Assembly: GCA_023101885.1 (NCBI GenBank)
Contig: JALPQD010000004.1
Span: forward strand, 9,681,688-9,745,687
From: Typhlomys cinereus
Taxonomy: Eukaryota > Chordata > Mammalia > Rodentia > Platacanthomyidae
Length of the DNA stretch: 64,000 nucleotides
Reading direction: 5' to 3'
Shown piece by piece: positions 58,281 to 64,000 of this stretch. Under the pieces are notes generated by a model. It was not told the DNA's origin. It searched no databases and saw only the letters and a program-made list of their open reading frames with translations. Position 1 is the stretch's first letter, and every line of letters begins with the position of its first letter. The position numbers and the translations under genes are program-made.

Positions 58281-61200
58281 ATGTCTGGAATTAAAAATAG
58301 TTTCTCCATTATAACACTAAATGTTAATGGAATTAACTCACCGATCAAGAGACACAGATTACAAACTTAGATTAAAAAATCACAATCCATCAATCAGCTG
58401 CCTGCAGGAAACCCATCTCACCACAAAAGACAAGCATGCCCTAAAAATAAAAGGCTGTCCAACAATTCTACAAGCTAATGGAAGCAGAAAGCAGGCAGGG
58501 GTAGCCATTATGATATCAGACAAAGTGGACTTCAAACCAAAGAAAATTATAAGAGACACGGATGGATACTACATTTTAATCACAGGTACAATTCACCAGG
58601 AACACTTCACAATACTGAACATATATGGACCCAATACGGGCCCCTCCACATTCATTAAGAAAACCCTACAGCGTCTAAAGCAAGAAATCAACCCCAAATG
58701 ATAATTCTTGGGGACTTCAACACCGCCCTCTCAACATGGGATAGATCACCAGGTCAAAAGCTTAACAGAGACACTTTGGACCTTAATCAAACCCTTAAAG
58801 AAATGGACCTTACAGATCTCTATCGAACTTTTCACCCATGCACCAAAGAATACACATTTTTCTCAGCAGCACACGGAACTTTCTCCAAAATAGATCACAT
58901 ACTGGGCCACAAAACGAATCTACACATATACAAAAAACTTGAAATTCTAACCTGTGCCCTATCAGACCACCATGGCTTAAAGCTGGACATCCACAACACA
59001 ACAAACAAGAGAAAATACACTAACTCCTGGAAACTTAACAATATGATGCTGAATGAGAACTGGATTCAGGAAGAAATTAAAAAGGAAATTCAAGATTTCC
59101 TGAAAGCGAATGATAACGAAAATAAACTTACCAAAATTTCTGGGACACAATGAAAGCTGATCTAAGAGGTAAGTTCATAGCTCTTAATGCCTACATCAAA
59201 AAAAAAAATGGAAACATCAGAAATAAACAACTTAACAATGCAGCTTAAAGCTTTAGAGAAACTAGAGCAATCTGATCCCAAAAGTAGTAGAAGAGAGGAT
59301 ATTAGCAAAATAAGGGGAGAAATATCTGAAATCGAGATTAAGAAAACAATAGAAAAAATCAACCAGTCAAAAAGCTGGTTCTTTGAAAAAAAATCAGTAA
59401 GATTGATACACCCCTAGCTAAATTAACCAAAAGCAAGAGAGAGAAAACCCAAATTAACAAAATTAGAAATGAACATGCAGTTATCACTACTGATACCCAA
59501 GAAATCCAGAGAATTATAACATCATATTTCAAAAAATTATACTCTGTGAAGTTTGACAACATGAAAGAGATGGATGAATTTCTAAGAAAACACAACTTAC
59601 CTAAATTGAATCAGGTTGTTGTGAATTATTTAAATAGTCCTATAACATATAAGAAAATTGAGGAAGTAATCTCAAATCTTCCCACCCAAAAATGTCCTGG
59701 ACTAGATGGATTCAGCACAGAGTTTTACCAGACATTTAAGGAGTTAATAACACCAGTACTCCTTAAACTGTTCCATCAAATAGCAAAAGAAGTAACACTA
59801 CCAAATTCCTTCCATGAAGCTAATATCGTTTTAATCCCAAAACCTAATAAAGACTCACTTAAAAAAGAAAACTATAGGCTGATCTCTCTGATGAACACGG
59901 ATGCAAAGTTTTAGCAAATTGGATTCAAAAACATATGAAAAAGATCATTCACGGGGACCAAGTAGGCTTCATTCCTGGCACACAAGGTTGGTTCAACATA
60001 CGCAAATGAATAAATGTAATTCATCATGTAAACCAGTCCAAAGTCCAAGACCACATGATACTCTCAATAGATGCAGAAAAAGCTTTTGACAAGATCAAAC
60101 AGCCTTTTATGATCAAAACGCTAGAGACAGTAGGAATGGAAAGAACCTTTATCAATATAATAAAAGCTGTATACAACAAGCCCACAGCAAGGATTATGCT
60201 CAATGTGGAACAATTGGAAGCATTCCCACTTTGATCAGGAACTAGACAAGGCTGTCCACTCTCACCACTTCTATTTAATATTGTACTTGAAGTCTTAGCC
60301 AAAGCCATAAGAGAAGAAAGGGACATAAGAGGGATTCAAATCGGCAAGAAGTCAAGCTATCCCTATTTGCAGATGACATGATCCTATACCTGAGTGATCC
60401 CAAAAACTCCACCAGGAAGCTCATGGAACTATTTGAGAAGTTCAGCAGGGTGGCAGGATACAAAATAAATGTGCAAAAATCAGAGGACTTCCTGTATGCC
60501 AAGAATTAAAGAAGTGAAAAAGCCTTGAGAGAAACAATCCCATTTACTATAGCCCCTAAAAAAATGAAATACCTTGGTATAAACCTAACCAAGGAGGTAA
60601 AAAACCTTTACAATGAAAACTTTAAAACCCTAAAGAAAGAAATAGCAGAAGACACCAGAAGGTGGAAAGACCTCCCTTGTTCCTGGATTGGCAGAATCAA
60701 CATCGTAATAATGACCATCCTACCAAAGGCAATATACAAATTCAATGCTGTACCAATTAAAATCCCAAAACAATTTTTCAAAGAAGTTGACCAAACAATC
60801 TCAAAGTTCATATGGAGGCACAAAATACCTAGAATAGCAAAGACAATCCTGAGTAACAAAAACACTGCTGGAGGTATTACCATACCAAACCTAAGTCTAT
60901 ACTACAAATCCATAGTTATAAAGACAGCCTGGTACTGGCTCCAAAATAGACACACAGATCAATGGATAAGGATTGAAGACCCAGATATAAGCCCACAAAA
61001 TTACAGCCATTTGGTCTTTGACAAAGGGGCCCAAAGAATCCAATGGAAAAAGAACAGCATCTTCAACAAATGGTGCTGGCAAAACTGGATCTCCACATGC
61101 AGAAGATTAAAGCTGGACCCGTACTTGTCACCATGTACAAGACTTAATTCCAAATGGATCAAGGACCTTGATATCAGGCCAGAGACTATAAAAACCATTG

Positions 61201-62082
61201 TTGAAAGGATAGGGGAACTCCCTCGAGCTGATTGGGCTAGGCCAACATTTCCTATGGCACAGTCATTGCTACCAACTCTGAACAGTTGGGATCTTGTGAA
61301 ATTAAAGAGCTTCTGTTCAGATAAAGAGATTGTAACAGGAGCTCCAAGGCAACCCACAGAATGGGAGAAAATCTTCACTAACCACACATCTGATAGAAGT
61401 CTGCTGTCCAGATTGCACAAAGAACTAAACACCAAGGAAACCAATGGCCCAATTAATAAATGGGCCCTGGAACTTAAAAGAAACTTTACCAGGGATGAAA
61501 TTAAAATGTCTAACAAATATCTTAAAAAATGCTCCACTTCCTTAACCATCAGGGAAATGCAAATCAAAACTTCCCTGAGATATCATCTCACCTTGGTCAG
61601 GATGGCAAAAATCCACAATACAAGCAACAACAAATGCTGGAGAGGATGTGGAGAGAGGGGAACTCTCCTACATTGCTGGTGGGAATGCAGGCTCATACAG
61701 CCACTCTGGCGAGCCATCTGGAGATTCTTAAAGAAATTAAAGATTGAAATGCCATATGACCCTGCTGTCCCACTTTTGGGACTAACCCCCCATACAGCAG
61801 AGGTTCACCTCGATAGCACAAGCACGACCATGTTCATAGCAGCACTGTTTACAATAGCAAAGTCATGGAATCAACCCAAATGTCCAACAATTGACGAGAA
61901 TTGACGAGTGGATCAGGAAACTGTGGTACATCTATACAATGGAGTACTACTCAGCTATCAAAAATGATGAATTACTGGAATTTGCCAGGAAATGGATGTC
62001 ATTAGAAACAATTATATTAAGTGAAGTATCCCAAACCCAGAAAATTAAGCACCGTATGTACTCCCTAATAGGTGGCCCCTAG
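58281..62082 (+). pseudogene. L1 ORF2 (endonuclease-reverse transcriptase) remnant
   Basis: ATG at 58281 opens MSGIKNSFSIITLNVNGINS, the expected APE-type endonuclease start. A stop and frameshift follow by about 58370. Endonuclease motifs seen include CLQETHL, ILGDFNTALS (58704) and LSDHHGLKL (58958). Reverse transcriptase words are PGLDGFSTEFY (59695) and the catalytic FADD at 60366-60377, which is in a different frame from its surroundings. A 459-codon open stretch (60525-61904) covers the rest of the RT to the CCHC-like knuckle CWRGCGERGTLLHCWWEC (61630). A 10-bp tandem duplication then shifts the frame before DEWIRKLWYIYTMEYYSAI and the stop at 62080. The family length is about 1270-1300 codons, close to what is here. 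Confidence 0.9.
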
Positions 62083-62803
62083 TACCAAACCCACCCAGCC
62101 CACCTTGAGACACTCATAGGTAAATCTATGTATTACCTACAGTAATTTCAAGGATTATGAACAGGAGCGATGGGGTTGGAGGGCCACACCAGAAACAAGG
62201 AGAGAAGTGACCATGTTATAGTAGAGAAAATAGGCCTCCATCAAGGACTGCAAGGGGTGACATACAGTGCCCATCAGATGGAGTGAAGGGCATTGCAGGA
62301 GCAGCAAAACTGCAAAAGAAAATCAACAAACCACAATCTAGAACTTCAGGGACTCTATATCAACCACCTAGAACTAGGCCAGACTAATCTCTCCCCATCC
62401 TGAAGCTCAGGGAAATTTGCAGAAGAGGGGGTGGTAAGAGTGTAAGAGCAAAAGGATGGGAGGAGCAATGATTTGCAAGATACTCCACACAAGTTAGGGC
62501 CGAAGCAATCATAATTGGACTTTGCATGCCCTGCGCAATGTCCTACACACTATTCACCTCACAAAGTCTAGTATCTGCTAAAGGCTCCAAGATCCTTGGA
62601 GGCAAGGGAGTGGCAGCCACAGTAGTGTTCCTATGCTTAAGGGGAACACGGGAAAGGGTTCAGGGAAATGCCACTGGGTCCTTGTACGGAGAGGAGGGCC
62701 CAGAGGAGAGTCAGGGATGCACATTAAAGGACTCTCTGGGAATTGGGGCGGGAGGCACTGGGGGATGGAGAGGGAGGGGTGAGGGGAGGGGGAGCAAGAG
62801 GTT
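62083..62803 (+). other. L1 3' UTR
   Basis: Begins right after the ORF2 stop. It contains aggctccaagatccttggag, gccacagtagtgttcctatg, ggagggcccagaggagagtc and the G-rich polypurine tract (62730-62803). The conserved terminal segment and A tail are missing. Confidence 0.85.
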
Positions 62804-63239
62804 GAATATTCTTACTAATTTTATGTTTCGTTGTGCATATTTGCATAGCTAGAATCCAATGCTTGAAGGTTGTTTGTAAGCTAAGAAATGATTTTCTTTG
62901 GGCTGACAGATGAAATTATAAAAAGGATTTCAAGGTATCTACAATAATATTTTATTACTTTAAGAAAACTTTGAAGTAATAAAACACAAAATAATAAAAT
63001 ATCCACTCTTTTCAAAAATAGAAAAAAGTCCAACAAGAGAAAAATTATGGATGGATAGTTGAACTTTTGCTTGAGATAGCTAAATTTATATTCTTTATAA
63101 ATTTCTTCTGCTTTTAGAATTTATATTTTATAAGCATTTTTCATATTGTTACATAGACTTTGTACTTTTCACTTTTAAATGTTTATGGTGTCAATTGAAT
63201 GTGTATCATGTCTAACATTCATTTAGACTGTTCTGTCAT
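62804..63239. other. Intergenic, nothing recognised
   Basis: AT-rich, no supported element. Confidence 0.5.
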
Positions 63240-63605
63240 GATGCATCTGTGAGTTGTAGTCCACAGACTCTTGTATTTGCATCTTTAGATGTTAATACTT
63301 GGGAAGGTCTTGGCACCTTTTAAGCAGTTAGAGTCTTGCTGGAGGAAGACACACCACAGGGGGTGGTCTTTGAGGTTGGGTAGCTCTGTCTAGCTTGTGT
63401 TAAGAATCTGATCTTGCAATTTATGTCTTTCTCTCTTTGCCTCCATAATGGCCCTGTAATTTGAACCACCTCCAGCTTCTATGCCCACTATGCCTTTTCC
63501 TATCATAATGGACTATTTGCCTCCTAGAACCTTAAGCCAAATAAATCTTCCTTTCTTACTTTAAACTGTGTATTGTTTCACAGCAGCAGAAAGAAAGGTA
63601 ACTGG
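63240..63605 (+). mobile_element. LTR/MaLR-like rodent repeat
   Basis: tccagcttctatgcccacta, tcataatggactatttgcct, ccttaagccaaataaatctt (with an AATAAA at 63539) and cacagcagcagaaagaaagg then taact form a series widespread in rodent LTR-type repeats. Family not fixed. Confidence 0.4.
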
Positions 63606-64000
63606 GGCACTTTGTATCAGTGAGAACAACTGTAAAACTCTATGTAAAATTTAAAATAGTAATGGTAATAAGCACATATTAAATTTGCATAACCTAACAA
63701 ATATTTTATTAAATTTCAAAACAATAACTTATTCTATCTTCATTAAATCCCTTGACAGACCTGAATTAAAAGAAGAAACCACTTTTAGCTTGTCAAGAGT
63801 TCCAGACTTGGAGGGCCAGACAGTATTCAAAACTTGAGTGCTTTTGATTCCAGGTCTACATTTTTATCTAAACTAAATCTTCAATATAATTTTTAAGAAG
63901 ATTTCTTTTGATATTGTTAGATAAAGAGTGGTTCTACTTATTTCAGGATTTATAACTAGACTCCATTCCAAGGTCTCAAAAGTTAGGCACACAGTGAATT
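63606..64000. other. Intergenic, nothing recognised
   Basis: AT-rich sequence to the end of the window; no gene or repeat identified. Confidence 0.5.

Larger units (their letters stand above)
56611..62803 (+). mobile_element. Near full-length LINE-1, inactivated
   Basis: The order is a GC-rich 5' UTR with a partial tandem repeat (56611-56956), ORF1 remnant (56957-58019), a spacer carrying a nested L1 3' end, ORF2 remnant (58281-62082) and a 3' UTR with the G-rich tract (62730-62803). It is about 6.2 kb, about 6.0 kb without the nested insert. It breaks off after the G-rich tract without the GTATGAGCTGAAATAAA-type end seen in the nested copy, and no poly(A) or target-site duplication was found. 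Both ORFs carry stops and frameshifts, so it cannot encode active protein. Confidence 0.93.

Noticed and set aside
61001..61567. 188-codon minus-strand frame
   Set aside because: Antisense shadow of L1 ORF2.
60525..61904. 459-codon frame as an independent gene
   Set aside because: It is the 3' portion of L1 ORF2 (reverse transcriptase to CCHC region), cut off by frameshifts on both sides.
17780..64000. Neighbouring genes expected near SLC27A6 in mammals (such as ISOC1)
   Set aside because: No exon-like frame bounded by splice sites with recognisable protein wording was found; the neighbour probably lies beyond the window.

Overview
The window reads as nuclear DNA of a rodent. It is AT-rich, intron-bearing and dense in LINE-1, B1-, B2/B3-like SINE, LTR and microsatellite sequence. 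B1, B2-type heads and Lx-like L1 3' ends point to rodents. The SINE bodies and L1 5' end do not match mouse or rat elements I can recall, so the species is left open.

Positions 1-17.8 kb hold the 3' half of one protein-coding gene on the + strand. I identify it as SLC27A6 (fatty acid transport protein 6, FATP6). Six coding exons (2597-2791, 9700-9790, 11728-11926, 12996-13093, 14019-14149, 16897-17073) join in phase with no stop into about 296 C-terminal residues. All introns are GT-AG, and a 3' UTR with AATAAA at 17753 follows. The N-terminal half, including the ATP/AMP-binding motif, lies upstream of the window.

Positions 17.8-64 kb look intergenic; I recognise no second cellular gene. The contents in order are: L1 3' ends (18.8-19.1 and 20.1-20.5 kb); B3-, B2- and ID-like SINEs; a ~400-bp repeat family (copies at 15.2, 24.3, 37.4 kb and probably 1-354); a retroviral remnant with two related LTRs and an env-like fragment (25.6-30.5 kb, minus strand); older L1 (34.0-35.0 kb); an L1 3' UTR insertion with a 16-bp target-site duplication (35.1-35.5 kb); a MER5A-like fossil transposon (42.7 kb); two opposed L1 pieces (46.2-48.3 kb); a minus-strand Lx-like L1 (49.2-51.0 kb); and an ancient L1 flanked by two copies of a ~450-bp duplication (51.1-53.5 kb). 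A near full-length but inactivated L1 with a GC-rich, partly tandem 5' UTR, broken ORF1 and broken ORF2 spans 56.6-62.8 kb.

I found no CRISPR array, operon, tRNA or rRNA gene, and no evidence for a novel multi-gene system. The observations most worth checking are an exact 194-bp direct duplication 611 bp apart, the L1-in-L1 nested insertion with its target-site duplication, a 10-bp tandem duplication that frameshifts L1 ORF2, and a SINE family with B2-like heads whose copies end in (CA)n and so seed microsatellites.
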